In this document: piece by piece, positions 33,593-43,939 of the stretch
Layout: each line of letters opens with the position of its first letter
How positions within the stretch are numbered: the first letter of the stretch is position 1
NCBI RefSeq assembly: GCF_013408245.1
Contig: NZ_JACBYS010000009.1
Location: 1-64,000 of the forward strand
Length of the DNA stretch: 64,000 nt
Reading direction: 5' to 3'
DNA from: Duganella sp. 1224
Lineage (GTDB): Bacteria; Pseudomonadota; Gammaproteobacteria; Burkholderiales; Burkholderiaceae_D
Notes under the pieces: model-generated
Told to the model about the DNA's origin: nothing
The model's input: only the letters and a program-made list of their open reading frames with translations
Databases searched by the model: none
Position numbers and translations under genes: made by a program

Positions 33593-33632
33593 CACCTCTT
33601 GTAGGGCTGGCTGTCATTCTCGCCAAGAGGTG
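33593..33632. repeat. Inverted repeat that contains the HEPN gene's ribosome binding site
   Basis: CACCTCTTG (33593-33601) and CAAGAGGTG (33624-33632) are exact inverted repeats, 22 nt apart. On the minus-strand transcript the arm next to the HEPN start contains AAGAGG, the Shine-Dalgarno sequence, so pairing with the upstream arm would hide it. It could alternatively be a protein operator. Confidence 0.6.
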
Positions 33633-33672
33633 CGGCCATACCAAGCGTGTGCTGGCGGTTGGCTGATCTGTA

Positions 33673-34044
33673 TCAATACTTTTTGAAGTTGGCCATGGAG
33701 GAGGGGCATTGGATCTTTGTGGCGCCGCCGCCTTTCCCAGCGGGGTTGCCGACCGCGCCGGTCATGGAGCAGCTGGTTTTGCCGCGAATGGTTTCGGTGT
33801 AGTAGGTGGTGCCGTCCGGCGACTCGTAGACGCCGCGCGAGTCTTCTCCGGTGCCGATATAGGCGTCGGCGATTTCGGTGATCTCGCGGCTGTAGGGTTT
33901 TTCTTTGCCGAAGTCCGGCACCGCTGGCGCTTCGCGCAGTTCGCGGTCGATCTTGGCCAAGTCTTTCTTGGCTTTGTCGATGTCCACCGGATCGGCCATG
34001 GCGGCAGCGGTGAGCAGCAGGAGGGAGAGGAGAGCGAGGCGCAT
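33673..34044 (-). CDS. Small secreted protein of unknown function
   Basis: A 123-residue protein with a clear signal peptide (MRLALLSLLLLTAAAMA, cut before DPVD). The mature part begins with charged helices (DKAKKDLAKIDRELREA), followed by PYSREITEIADAYIGTGEDSRGVYE, and ends with a Gly-rich segment and two Cys residues (SCSMTG, KIQCPSS) that could form a disulfide. I do not recognise a family. It stands alone between the HEPN gene and the gatCAB terminator. Confidence 0.7.
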   Translation of the reverse strand: MRLALLSLLLLTAAAMADPVDIDKAKKDLAKIDRELREAPAVPDFGKEKPYSREITEIADAYIGTGEDSRGVYESPDGTTYYTETIRGKTSCSMTGAVGNPAGKGGGATKIQCPSSMANFKKY

Positions 34045-34101
34045 GGGGCATTATGCGCTCAGCTGGCCGTTAAGCGGCGTTGCGGCGATGTAAAACCACG
34101 C

Positions 34102-34137
34102 AAAAAAGCCCCACGAGGCCAGGCCTGGTGGGGCTTT
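34102..34137 (-). terminator. Intrinsic terminator of the gatCAB operon
   Basis: AAAGCCCCAC (34105-34114) pairs with GTGGGGCTTT (34128-34137), with an inner GGCC/GGCC pairing. Read on the minus strand the stem ends in a run of six T. It begins 19 nt behind the gatB stop. Confidence 0.88.
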
Positions 34138-34156
34138 GTGCCGTCCTGGCGCGAAC

Positions 34157-35617
34157 TTAGCCGGCCAGCTTGGCTTTCAGCAGTTCGGTCAGCTGGGCCG
34201 GGTTGGCTTTGCCGCGCGAGGCTTTCATCGCCTGGCCGATCAGGGCGTTGATGGCGGCTTCCTTGCCGGCGCGGTACTGCTCCACCGACTTGGCGTTGTT
34301 GGCGATGACCTCATTGACGATCGCTTCCAGCGCGCCGGTGTCGGAGATCTGCTTCAGGCCTTTCGATTCGATCAGCGCGTCGACCAGGTTGTCGTCGTCC
34401 GACTTGGCCGCCCACATGTCGCCGAACAGCTCCTTGGCGGTCTTGTTGTTGATGGTGCCGTCGGCGATGCGCTTCAGCATCAGCGCCAGTTGCGCGGGCT
34501 TGACTGGCGCGTCGGCGATGTCCACGCCTTCGCGGTTCAGCGTCGACGACACGTCGCCCATCAGCCAGTTGGCGGCGGCCTTGGCGTTGTCCTTGCCGGC
34601 GGCATCCACCACGGCGACGTAGTAGGTGGCCATGGCTTTCGACTGCGTCAGCACCAGCGAGTCATATTCCGGCAACGCGTATTCGCTGACGAAGCGTTCG
34701 CGCATCGCCGCCGGCAGTTCCGGCATCGACGCTTTCACCTGCTCGATCCAGGCGTTGGAGATGACCAGCGGCGGCAGGTCAGGGTCCGGGAAGTAGCGGT
34801 AATCCTGCGCGTCTTCCTTGCTGCGCATTTCGCGCGTCTCTTTGCGGTCCGGATCGTACAGGCGGGTGGCTTGCACCACTTTGCCGCCGTCTTCAATCAG
34901 CTCGATCTGGCGGCGCACTTCCACGTGCACGGCTTCCTCGATGAAGCGGAACGAGTTCAGGTTCTTGATCTCGCAGCGGGTGCCGAATTCCTTCTGGCCC
35001 TTCGGACGCACGGAGACGTTGATGTCGCAGCGGAACGAGCCTTCCTGCATATTGCCGTCGCAGACGCCCAGCCACATCACCAGCGAGTGCAGCGCCTTGC
35101 AGTAGGCCACCGCCTCGGCGGCGCTGCGGATCTCCGGCTCGGAGACGATTTCCAGCAGCGGCGTGCCGGCGCGATTCAGGTCGATGCCGGACATGCCGGC
35201 ATAGTCTTCGTGCAGCGATTTGCCGGCGTCTTCTTCCAGGTGGGCGCGCGTCAGGTTGACGGTCTTGGTGACGAATTCGCCATCCTTCTCGTAGCCGAAG
35301 GTGATGGCGCCGCCCTGCACCACCGGGTCTTCGAACTGGCTGATCTGGTAGCCCTTCGGCAGGTCGGGGTAGAAGTAGTTTTTGCGGGCGAAGATCGACG
35401 CTGGCGCGATTGTCGAGCCAACGGCCAGGCCGAAGCGGATGGCGCGGTCCACGGCTTGCTTGTTCATGACCGGCAGCACGCCAGGCAGCGCCAGGTCCAC
35501 CGGGCTGGCTTGCGTGTTCGGCTCGGCGCCGAACGTGGTCGGCGAGCCGCTGAAGATTTTAGATGCGGTAGTGAGCTGCACGTGGTTCTCAATACCGATG
35601 ACGACTTCCCATTCCAT
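34157..35617 (-). CDS. gatB: Asp-tRNA(Asn)/Glu-tRNA(Gln) amidotransferase subunit B
   Basis: A 486-residue subunit that binds the misacylated tRNA and activates the side-chain carboxylate with ATP. Hallmarks: [69 protein letters not shown] and the C-terminal YqeY-like tail ([13 protein letters not shown]). Last gene of gatC-gatA-gatB with gatA 23 nt upstream, followed by a terminator. Presence suggests indirect Gln-tRNA and/or Asn-tRNA synthesis. Confidence 0.97.
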   Translation of the reverse strand: MEWEVVIGIENHVQLTTASKIFSGSPTTFGAEPNTQASPVDLALPGVLPVMNKQAVDRAIRFGLAVGSTIAPASIFARKNYFYPDLPKGYQISQFEDPVVQGGAITFGYEKDGEFVTKTVNLTRAHLEEDAGKSLHEDYAGMSGIDLNRAGTPLLEIVSEPEIRSAAEAVAYCKALHSLVMWLGVCDGNMQEGSFRCDINVSVRPKGQKEFGTRCEIKNLNSFRFIEEAVHVEVRRQIELIEDGGKVVQATRLYDPDRKETREMRSKEDAQDYRYFPDPDLPPLVISNAWIEQVKASMPELPAAMRERFVSEYALPEYDSLVLTQSKAMATYYVAVVDAAGKDNAKAAANWLMGDVSSTLNREGVDIADAPVKPAQLALMLKRIADGTINNKTAKELFGDMWAAKSDDDNLVDALIESKGLKQISDTGALEAIVNEVIANNAKSVEQYRAGKEAAINALIGQAMKASRGKANPAQLTELLKAKLAG

Positions 35618-35640
35618 AGTGTTCTCGCTTGATTTGATTC

Positions 35641-37113
35641 TTAGATGCCGGCCGGAGCGCGGGTGTGCCAGTCGGTCGCCTGCTGGTAAGCGTGGGCGAC
35701 GTTCAGCAGCTTGGCTTCACCAAAGTGCTTGCCGATGATCTGCAGGCCCACCGGGCGGTTCTTGGCGCCGAAGCCGACCGGGATCGACATGCCGGGCAGG
35801 CCGGCCAGGCTGGTGGACAGCGTGTAGATGTCGGCCAGGTAGGCGGCCACCGGATCGTCCGATTTGTCGCCCAGGTCCCACGCCACGGTTGGCGCCACCG
35901 GGCCCATGATGACGTCGCACACGGCGTCCGGACCATTCAGCACTTTTTCGAAGTCCTGCGCGATCAGGCGGCGGATCTTTTGCGCCTTCAGGTAGTAGGC
36001 GTCGTAGTAGCCGTGGCACAGCACATAGGTGCCGACCATGATGCGGCGTTTGACTTCGTTGCCGAAGCCCTGGTCGCGGGTCTTGCGGTACATGTCCTGC
36101 AGGTCCTTGTAGCCTTCGGCGCGGAAGCCGTAGCGCACGCCGTCAAAGCGCGACAGGTTGGACGACGCTTCCGCTGGCGCGATCATGTAGTAGGCCGGAA
36201 TCGACAGCTTGGTGTTCGGCAGCGAGATGTCGACCAGCGTCGCACCCAGTTCCACGTACTTGGCCAGCGCGGCGCGCACCGCGTCTTCCACGTCCTTGGA
36301 CAGGCCCTCGCCGAAGTACTCCTTCGGCACGCCGATGCGCAGGCCGGTCAGCGGCTGGCCCAGTTCGCGGGTGAAGTCTTCGTCCACGCCGCCCAGTTCC
36401 GGCGTCAGCGAGGTCGAATCGCGTTCGTCGAAGCCGGCCATGGCGTTGAGCAGCAGCGCGCAGTCTTCGGCGGTCTGCGCCATCGGGCCGCCCTGGTCCA
36501 GCGACGAGGCGAACGCGATCATGCCGAAGCGCGACACGCGGCCGTAGGTCGGCTTGATGCCGGTGATGCCGCAGAACGAGGCGGGCTGGCGTATCGAGCC
36601 GCCGGTGTCGGTGCCGGTGACGCCCGGCGCCAGGCGCGCGGCCACTGCCGCCGCCGAGCCGCCCGACGAGCCGCCTGGCACGGCGCTTTTGTCCCACGGG
36701 TTTTTCACCGCGCCGAAGGCCGAGTTTTCATTGGCCGAGCCCATGGCGAATTCGTCGCAATTCAGCTTGCCCAGCGTGACCATGCCGGCTTGCCGGAACT
36801 TCTCGACCACGGTGGCGTCGAACGGGCTGACGTAGTTGGCCAGCATTTTCGAGCCGGCGGTCGAGCGCCAGCCCTTGGTGACGAAGATGTCCTTGTGGGC
36901 GATCGGCACGCCGGTCAGCGGCGTGGCGGTGCCGGCGGCGATGCGGGCGTCGGCGTCGGCGGCCTGCGCCAGCGTCAGCGCGCGATCGACGTGCAGGAAG
37001 GCGTTCAGGTCGCTCTTTTCGATGCGGTCGAGGAAGTGCGTGGCCAGTTCGGTGGCGGAAATCGCTTTGCTTTGCAGCAGGGCGGACAGCTCTTTAATGG
37101 TTTTGGTGTGCAT
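35641..37113 (-). CDS. gatA: Asp-tRNA(Asn)/Glu-tRNA(Gln) amidotransferase subunit A
   Basis: A 490-residue amidase-signature enzyme that releases ammonia from glutamine. The catalytic Lys is in [14 protein letters not shown], the Ser-cisSer pair in [13 protein letters not shown] and [16 protein letters not shown]. It lies between gatC (131 nt upstream) and gatB. The gatC-gatA gap is unusually long for this operon because it holds an inverted-repeat element. Confidence 0.97.
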   Translation of the reverse strand: MHTKTIKELSALLQSKAISATELATHFLDRIEKSDLNAFLHVDRALTLAQAADADARIAAGTATPLTGVPIAHKDIFVTKGWRSTAGSKMLANYVSPFDATVVEKFRQAGMVTLGKLNCDEFAMGSANENSAFGAVKNPWDKSAVPGGSSGGSAAAVAARLAPGVTGTDTGGSIRQPASFCGITGIKPTYGRVSRFGMIAFASSLDQGGPMAQTAEDCALLLNAMAGFDERDSTSLTPELGGVDEDFTRELGQPLTGLRIGVPKEYFGEGLSKDVEDAVRAALAKYVELGATLVDISLPNTKLSIPAYYMIAPAEASSNLSRFDGVRYGFRAEGYKDLQDMYRKTRDQGFGNEVKRRIMVGTYVLCHGYYDAYYLKAQKIRRLIAQDFEKVLNGPDAVCDVIMGPVAPTVAWDLGDKSDDPVAAYLADIYTLSTSLAGLPGMSIPVGFGAKNRPVGLQIIGKHFGEAKLLNVAHAYQQATDWHTRAPAGI

Positions 37114-37144
37114 GGCGTTTCAGTTAATTCGTTGCGTCGTCCCC

Positions 37145-37224
37145 CGTCATTCCGGCGAACGCCGGAATCCATGCTGCGCGGATCGGCCAGCGTTCTATGG
37201 ATTCCGGCTTGCGCCGGAATGACG
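37145..37224. repeat. REP-like paired inverted repeat between gatC and gatA
   Basis: Two hairpin units, CGTCATTCCGGC-gaac-GCCGGAATCCAT and ATGGATTCCGGC-ttgc-GCCGGAATGACG, lie in mirror orientation 24 nt apart; each folds on itself and the two also pair with each other. The GTCATTCCGGC core is widespread as intergenic repeats in Burkholderiales. It fills most of the gatC-gatA gap. Confidence 0.85.
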
Positions 37225-37244
37225 GCGGATGGTTCTGCGGTCCG

Positions 37245-37547
37245 TTAGTCGATCACTTTCGGCACCAGGTACAGGCCGTCCTGGGTCTTGGGCGCCACGG
37301 CCTGGTAGTCGTCGCGGCGGTTCGGTTCGCTGGCCACGTCGTCGCGCAGGCGCAGCGCGATGTTGTTCATGTGCGCTGCCAGCGGATGGCTCAGCGGAGC
37401 GACGCCGTCGGTGTCGACCGCCTGCATCTGTTCGGCCAGCGCGAAGATGCCGTTCAGCTGCTCCAGCGCGGTCGCGCTTTGCTGCTCGCTCATCTCAAGT
37501 TGGGCCAGTTTGGCAATGCGGTTTACGTCGGATAAGGTCAGGGACAT
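37245..37547 (-). CDS. gatC: Asp-tRNA(Asn)/Glu-tRNA(Gln) amidotransferase subunit C
   Basis: A 100-residue GatC that clamps GatA to GatB. N-terminal helices MSLTLSDVNRIAKLAQLEMS and LNGIFALAEQMQAVDTDGV, then LSHPL and the C-terminal extended segment RDDYQAVAPKTQDGLYLVPKVI are family-typical. First gene of the operon, divergent from mreB. Confidence 0.95.
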   Translation of the reverse strand: MSLTLSDVNRIAKLAQLEMSEQQSATALEQLNGIFALAEQMQAVDTDGVAPLSHPLAAHMNNIALRLRDDVASEPNRRDDYQAVAPKTQDGLYLVPKVID

Positions 37548-38846
<1,299 letters not shown>

Positions 38847-38855
38847 TCTGAAACA

Positions 38856-38887
38856 ACCGGGGCCGCCAGATAGCGGCCCCGGTGCTT
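38856..38887 (+). terminator. Strong hairpin between mreB and mreC (terminator or attenuator)
   Basis: ACCGGGGCCGC (38856-38866) pairs perfectly with GCGGCCCCGGT (38873-38883) around a 6-nt loop and is followed by GCTTTA. It begins ten bases behind the mreB stop. The T run is short, so partial read-through into mreC is likely. Confidence 0.65.
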
Positions 38888-38941
38888 TACGGTGAGTTGA
38901 TAGTCTCGTTGGCGCGTGGGTGCGCCGGATTATTGGAAGTC

Positions 38942-40234
38942 ATGGAATACAGTCCTCCGCCACTTTTCAAGCAAGGCGCTTCGGCGCGGGTCAAGATGAC
39001 GGTGTTCGCGTGCATATCGATTGCACTGCTGCTGGTCGACTCGCACATGCGCAGTCTTGAACGGGTGCGCTACTATGCCGGCGCGGTGCTGCGGCCGGTG
39101 CAGAAGGTGGCCTTGCTGCCGCGCGACGCCATCTACGGCGTCGGTGAATATTTCTCTACGTTGTCGTCGCTGGAAAAGCAGGTGCGCGAGCTGAAGACGC
39201 AGCAGATCGTCAACTCGCAGGCCTTGCAGCAGGCGAAGCTGCAGTCGGCGGAAAACGCCCAACTGCGCAAGCTGATGGACGCGCGCGAGCGGGTGCCGGT
39301 CAAGTCGCAGCTGGCCGAGGTGCTGTACGACGCGCGCGACGCCAACAGCCGCAAGATCATTCTCGATCGCGGCACCCATCATGATGTGACGCTGGGCCTG
39401 CCGGTGATCGATAACCAGGGCGTGGTCGGCCAGGTCACGCGCGTGTTTCCCTTTACTTCCGAGGTGACGCTGCTGTCCGACAAGGAGCAGGCGATTCCGG
39501 TGCAGCTGCTGCGCAATGGCTTGCGCTCGGTGGCGTATGGGCGTGGCAAGTCGGGCAATCTGGAGTTGCGCTTTACGGCGCCGAACGCGGATATCCAGGT
39601 GGGCGATATCGTGGTGACTTCGGGCCTGGACGGTGTGTATCCGGCCGGCCTGGCGGTGGCCAAGGTGACGCAGGTGGAGAACAGCGCCGGCGGTTCGTTC
39701 GGGGGCGTGATCTGCCAGCCGCTGGCGGGCATCACCAACAATACGCAGCTGCTGATCCTGATGTCGGCGCCGGATATGCCGCCGCGTCCTCCGGATGAGG
39801 TGGAGCGCGCGCCGCGCAAGCACAATAACAAGATGGCGCCGATCAAGGACGCGCCGAAAGAGGGCGAGGGCCAGCCGGCCGCCGGCGCCGCCGGCGCCAC
39901 GCCAGGGCCGAACGGCGCGGCAGGACTGTTCCCGGTCATGCCGCCGCCGCCGAAGCCGGCCGCCGCGCCAGCCGCCGATGGCGCCGCGCCGGCCACCACG
40001 CCAACCAATGCATCGCCGGCCGGCACCACGCCAGGCGCCGCGACGCCGACCAACGCCGCGACCGCGCAAGGCGCCCCGCGCGCCGCCGGCGGCACCGCGG
40101 CCACGACGGCTGGCGCCGCGCCAGGCACGCAAGCCGCGACGCGCACCGCTGGCGGTGCTGCGACGACGTCGCCGGCCGCTGCACGCGCGACCGCGCCGGC
40201 GGCTGTCACTCAATCCAAGGAGCCGGCACGATGA
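38942..40234 (+). CDS. mreC: Rod shape-determining protein MreC
   Basis: A 430-residue bitopic protein. A short cytoplasmic tail (MEYSPPPLFKQGASARVKM), one membrane helix (about 20-36), a coiled coil (about 75-115) and the beta-barrel MreC core (about 120-280, with LPVIDNQGVVGQVTRV and GDIVVTSGLDGVYPAGLAVAKV) are followed by an Ala/Pro/Thr-rich tail of roughly 120 residues not found in E. coli MreC. The core links MreB to PBP2. The start at 38942 fits the family; an upstream frame to 38882 crosses the hairpin and is not favoured. Overlaps mreD by four bases. Confidence 0.95.
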   Translation: MEYSPPPLFKQGASARVKMTVFACISIALLLVDSHMRSLERVRYYAGAVLRPVQKVALLPRDAIYGVGEYFSTLSSLEKQVRELKTQQIVNSQALQQAKLQSAENAQLRKLMDARERVPVKSQLAEVLYDARDANSRKIILDRGTHHDVTLGLPVIDNQGVVGQVTRVFPFTSEVTLLSDKEQAIPVQLLRNGLRSVAYGRGKSGNLELRFTAPNADIQVGDIVVTSGLDGVYPAGLAVAKVTQVENSAGGSFGGVICQPLAGITNNTQLLILMSAPDMPPRPPDEVERAPRKHNNKMAPIKDAPKEGEGQPAAGAAGATPGPNGAAGLFPVMPPPPKPAAAPAADGAAPATTPTNASPAGTTPGAATPTNAATAQGAPRAAGGTAATTAGAAPGTQAATRTAGGAATTSPAAARATAPAAVTQSKEPAR

Positions 40235-40743
40235 ATCGTCCGCACTACATCCTGCTGCCGGTCAGCCCGCTGTTCATCGCCTTTAGCCTGTTCTGCGCCT
40301 TCCTGCTGAACCTTCTGCCATGGGGCCAGTTCGTCGGCGTGCCGGACTTCGTCGCGCTGCTGCTGGTGTTCTGGGGCGTGCACCAACCGCGCAAGGTCGG
40401 CATCGGCACCGCTTTCTTCCTTGGCCTGCTGATGGACGTCCACGACTCCACGCTGCTGGGCGAGAACGCGCTGGCCTACACGCTGCTGTCCTATTTCGCC
40501 ATCATGCTGCACCGCCGGGTGTTGTGGTTCCCGATCTGGACCCAGGCGCTGCACGTGTTCCCGCTGCTGGTGATGGCGCAAACGGTGCAGCTGCTGGTGC
40601 GCTTCTGCGTCTCCGGCAAAACGCCGGGCTGGTTCTACTTCGTTGAAAGCATGATCGCCGTCGTCCTGTGGCCGCTGGTCACGTGGATCCTGCTGGCGCC
40701 CCAGCGCCGCGCGGTCGACCGCGATCACACGCGCCCCATCTGA
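40231..40743 (+). CDS. mreD: Rod shape-determining protein MreD
   Basis: A 170-residue inner-membrane protein with about five helices (LLPVSPLFIAFSLFCAFLLN, FVALLLVFWGVHQP, GIGTAFFLGLLMDVHDSTLLG, and others). The motif FFLGLLMDVHDSTLLGENAL is typical of MreD. Its ATG overlaps the mreC stop (ATGA) and mrdA follows after 15 nt. It completes the MreBCD scaffold. Confidence 0.95.
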   Translation: MNRPHYILLPVSPLFIAFSLFCAFLLNLLPWGQFVGVPDFVALLLVFWGVHQPRKVGIGTAFFLGLLMDVHDSTLLGENALAYTLLSYFAIMLHRRVLWFPIWTQALHVFPLLVMAQTVQLLVRFCVSGKTPGWFYFVESMIAVVLWPLVTWILLAPQRRAVDRDHTRPI

Positions 40744-40758
40744 CGCTGCGGTTCCGGC

Positions 40759-42813
40759 ATGACTGAAATCAAGGACAACCAGCGCGAACTCCAGCAGTTC
40801 CGCCTGCGCCTGACGGTGCTGGGCGGGTTGGTGTTCTTCTGCTTCGCGCTGCTGCTGCTGCGCTTCATCTGGCTGCAAATCGTCAAGTACAGCGACTTCG
40901 CCGTCAAGGCCGAAGAAAACCGCATCGCCATCGTCCCCATTGTCCCCAACCGCGGCCTGATCCTGGACCGCAACGGCGTGGTCCTGGCGCGCAACTACTC
41001 CGCCTTTACGCTGGAGATTACGCCGTCCAAACTGAATGCCACGCTGGACGAAACCATCGACGAGTTGTCCAAGCTGGTCACCGTCGACATCAAGGACCGC
41101 AAGCGCTTCAAGAAACTGCTGGACGAATCGAAGGGCTTCGAGAGCGTGCCGCTGCGCACCCGCCTGACCGACGAGGAAGTCGCGCGCTTCAGCGCCCAGC
41201 GCTTCCGCTTCCCCGGCGTGGAAGTGCAGGCGCGCCTGTTCCGCCAGTACCCGCTGGGCGAAACCGCGTCGCACGTGATCGGCTACATCGGCCGCATCAA
41301 CCAGTCCGAAGTCAAAGCCATCGACGCCACCGACGATGGCCCCAACTACAAGGGCACCGACCATATCGGCAAGGAAGGCCTGGAAAAGAGCTACGAGAAG
41401 CAGCTGCACGGCCAGACCGGCTACGAAGAAGTGGAAGTGTCGGCCGGCGGCCGCGCCATCCGCACGCTGTCGCGCACCCCGGCCACGCCGGGCAATAACC
41501 TGATCCTGTCGATCGACATCGAACTGCAGAAGGTGGTGGAGGAAGCCTTTGGCGAATGGCGCGGCGCCTTCGTTGCGATCGAGCCGGAAACCGGCGACAT
41601 CCTGGCCTACGTCTCGCGTCCCGGCTACGACCCCAACCTGTTCGTCGACGGCATCGATTCGCAAAGCTGGAACGAGCTGAATACCTCGCTCGACCGGCCG
41701 ATGGTCAACCGCCCGCTGTCCGGCACCTACGCGCCGGGTTCCACCTTCAAGCCCTTCATGGCGCTGGCCGCGCTGGAACTGGGCAAGCGCAACCCGGCCA
41801 CCGCGTATCCCGACCCGGGCTTCTTCTACCTCGGCGGCCACAAGTTCCGCGATGATAAAGTGGGCGGCCATGGCAACGTTGACCTGCGCCGCTCCATCAT
41901 CGTGTCCTGCAACACCTACTACTACCAGCTGGGCAACGACATGGGCATCGACGCCATCACCCAGTTCATGAAACCGTTCGGCTTCGGCGAAAAAACCGGC
42001 ATCGACCTGGATAACGAAAAGACCGGCGTGCTGCCATCGAAAGAATGGAAGCGCAAGCGCTTCAAGGGCAATGCCGGCAAGTGGGTGGGCGGCGACACCA
42101 TCTCGGTGTCCAACGGCTCCGGCTACAACTCCTACACGCCGCTGCAGATCGCCCACGCCATGGCCAACCTGGCCAACAACGGCGTGGTGATGAAGCCGCA
42201 CCTGGTGAAGATCGTGGAAGACGGCGGCACCAAGGCGCGCAAGCTCACCGTGCCGAAGGAAAGCTACCGCATCCCGCTCAACCAGACCAACATCGACATC
42301 GTCAAAAGCGCCATGGTGGGCGTGAACAGTGAGCCGGGCGGCACCGCCTACCGCGCCTTCGCCAACGCCGCCTACACCTCCGGCGGCAAGACCGGCACGG
42401 CGCAGGTGGTGGGCATCAAGGCCAACGAGAAGTACAACGCCGCCGCGCTGGCCGAACGCCTGCGCGACAACGCGCTGTACACCGCTTTCGCGCCGGCCGA
42501 CAAGCCGAAGATCGTGGTCGCCATGGTGGTGGAAAATGCCGGCTGGGGCGCGGAGATCGCGGCGCCGATCGCGCGCAAGGCGCTGGACTTCTACCTCTTG
42601 GGCAAACGCCCGGCCGACAAGGAAACCACCAAGGTGCCGAAGGAAGACGCGGCCGAATTCGTGCCGATCGAAGATCCGGAAGCTGCCGAAGCCGCCGCCG
42701 CGGCAGCCGAATCGCGCCGCGAACAGGCGCCGGCGCCAACGCCCGCGCCACCACCAACGCCCGCCGCCACGCCGGCGGCGCAGCCGGTGACGCCGGCACG
42801 GAAGAAACAATAA
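40759..42813 (+). CDS. mrdA: Penicillin-binding protein 2, copy 1
   Basis: A 684-residue class B transpeptidase for cell elongation. One membrane helix (about 21-43), the dimerisation/pedestal region with NRGLILDRNGVVLARNYSA, and the transpeptidase domain: SxxK at Ser328 (STFKPF), SCN in IIVSCNTYYYQLGNDMGID, and KTG in GGKTGTAQV. Beyond the domain is an Ala/Pro-rich tail of about 60 residues (about 625-684). It is one of two very similar mrdA genes in this operon; the second lies behind two rodA genes. rodA copy 1 follows after 13 nt. Confidence 0.96.
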   Translation: MTEIKDNQRELQQFRLRLTVLGGLVFFCFALLLLRFIWLQIVKYSDFAVKAEENRIAIVPIVPNRGLILDRNGVVLARNYSAFTLEITPSKLNATLDETIDELSKLVTVDIKDRKRFKKLLDESKGFESVPLRTRLTDEEVARFSAQRFRFPGVEVQARLFRQYPLGETASHVIGYIGRINQSEVKAIDATDDGPNYKGTDHIGKEGLEKSYEKQLHGQTGYEEVEVSAGGRAIRTLSRTPATPGNNLILSIDIELQKVVEEAFGEWRGAFVAIEPETGDILAYVSRPGYDPNLFVDGIDSQSWNELNTSLDRPMVNRPLSGTYAPGSTFKPFMALAALELGKRNPATAYPDPGFFYLGGHKFRDDKVGGHGNVDLRRSIIVSCNTYYYQLGNDMGIDAITQFMKPFGFGEKTGIDLDNEKTGVLPSKEWKRKRFKGNAGKWVGGDTISVSNGSGYNSYTPLQIAHAMANLANNGVVMKPHLVKIVEDGGTKARKLTVPKESYRIPLNQTNIDIVKSAMVGVNSEPGGTAYRAFANAAYTSGGKTGTAQVVGIKANEKYNAAALAERLRDNALYTAFAPADKPKIVVAMVVENAGWGAEIAAPIARKALDFYLLGKRPADKETTKVPKEDAAEFVPIEDPEAAEAAAAAAESRREQAPAPTPAPPPTPAATPAAQPVTPARKKQ

Positions 42814-42826
42814 GGACCACCTCACC

Positions 42827-43939
42827 ATGCGCATCCACGAGAGACGTTCGCTGTGGCGTCGAATGCGGCCTTACTTCACGGTCTTCGACGGCCCGCTGAC
42901 CCTGATCATCATCATGCTGCTGACCGTCAGCATGATCACGCTGTACTCGGCCAGCATTGGCATTCCCGGCAAGATGGAAGACCAGGTGCGCAACATCTTC
43001 CTGTCGTTCTTCATCATGTGGGTGGTGGCGAACATCTCGCCGCAGATGATGATGCGGATCGCCGTGCCGGCCTACGCCATCGGCGTATTCCTGCTGGTGT
43101 GCGTGGCACTGTTCGGCACCGTCAAGCTGGGGGCGCGGCGCTGGCTGCACGTCGGCATCGACATCCAGCCGTCCGAATTCATGAAGATCGTCATGCCGCT
43201 GATGCTGGCGTGGTTCTTCCAGAGCCGCTCCGGCCACCTGACGTGGCAGTCGTACGCCATTGGCGCGCTGCTGCTGGCGGTGCCGGTGGGCCTGATCGTG
43301 CGCCAGCCCGACCTGGGCACGGCGCTGCTGGTGGTGGCCGCCGGCTTTTGCGTGATTTTTCTGGCGGGCCTGTCGTGGAAGGCGCTGGTTGGATTGTTCG
43401 CGGCCGGCGCGGCGGCGCTGCCGGTGATCTGGTCGGTGCTGCACGACTACCAGCGCGAACGCGTGATGACGCTGATCGATCCGACCACCGACCCCTTGGG
43501 CAAAGGCTTCCACATCATCCAGTCCACCATCGCGGTGGGCTCGGGCGGCATCACCGGCAAGGGCTGGACGCATGGCACGCAGGCCCACCTGGAATTCATC
43601 CCCGAGCGTACCACCGACTTTATTTTCGCCGTCTACTCGGAAGAATTTGGGCTGGTCGGTAACCTGATCCTGATGGTGTTGTACCTGATGCTGATCGGCC
43701 GCGGCCTGATGATCGCCGGGAACGCGCCCAACTTCTTCACCCGCCTGCTGGCCGGCGCCGTCACCATGATTTACTTCACCTATGCTTTCGTCAACATGGG
43801 CATGGTCAGCGGCATCCTGCCGGTGGTGGGCGTGCCCTTGCCGTTCATGAGCTATGGCGGCACCGCGCTGCTGACGCTAGGCCTGGGCGCCGGCATCCTG
43901 ATGAGCATCCAGCGCCACCGCAAGCTGGTGCAGACCTGA
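42827..43939 (+). CDS. rodA: Peptidoglycan glycosyltransferase RodA, copy 1
   Basis: A 370-residue SEDS glycosyltransferase with about ten helices that polymerises lipid II together with PBP2. The SEDS signatures are IQPSEFMKIVMPLMLAWFF, RQPDLGTALLV, FIPERTTDFIFAVYSEEFGL and the closing VGVPLPFMSYGGTALLT. The stop overlaps the next ATG by one base (TGATG), directly joining it to a second rodA. Confidence 0.96.
   Translation: MRIHERRSLWRRMRPYFTVFDGPLTLIIIMLLTVSMITLYSASIGIPGKMEDQVRNIFLSFFIMWVVANISPQMMMRIAVPAYAIGVFLLVCVALFGTVKLGARRWLHVGIDIQPSEFMKIVMPLMLAWFFQSRSGHLTWQSYAIGALLLAVPVGLIVRQPDLGTALLVVAAGFCVIFLAGLSWKALVGLFAAGAAALPVIWSVLHDYQRERVMTLIDPTTDPLGKGFHIIQSTIAVGSGGITGKGWTHGTQAHLEFIPERTTDFIFAVYSEEFGLVGNLILMVLYLMLIGRGLMIAGNAPNFFTRLLAGAVTMIYFTYAFVNMGMVSGILPVVGVPLPFMSYGGTALLTLGLGAGILMSIQRHRKLVQT

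Noticed and set aside
40210-42834. An 874-codon open frame antisense to mrdA copy 1, and similar long frames opposite gatA, gatB, ptsI and mrdA copy 2
   Set aside because: All are shadows of well-supported genes; none has an RBS, a signal or a recognisable motif.
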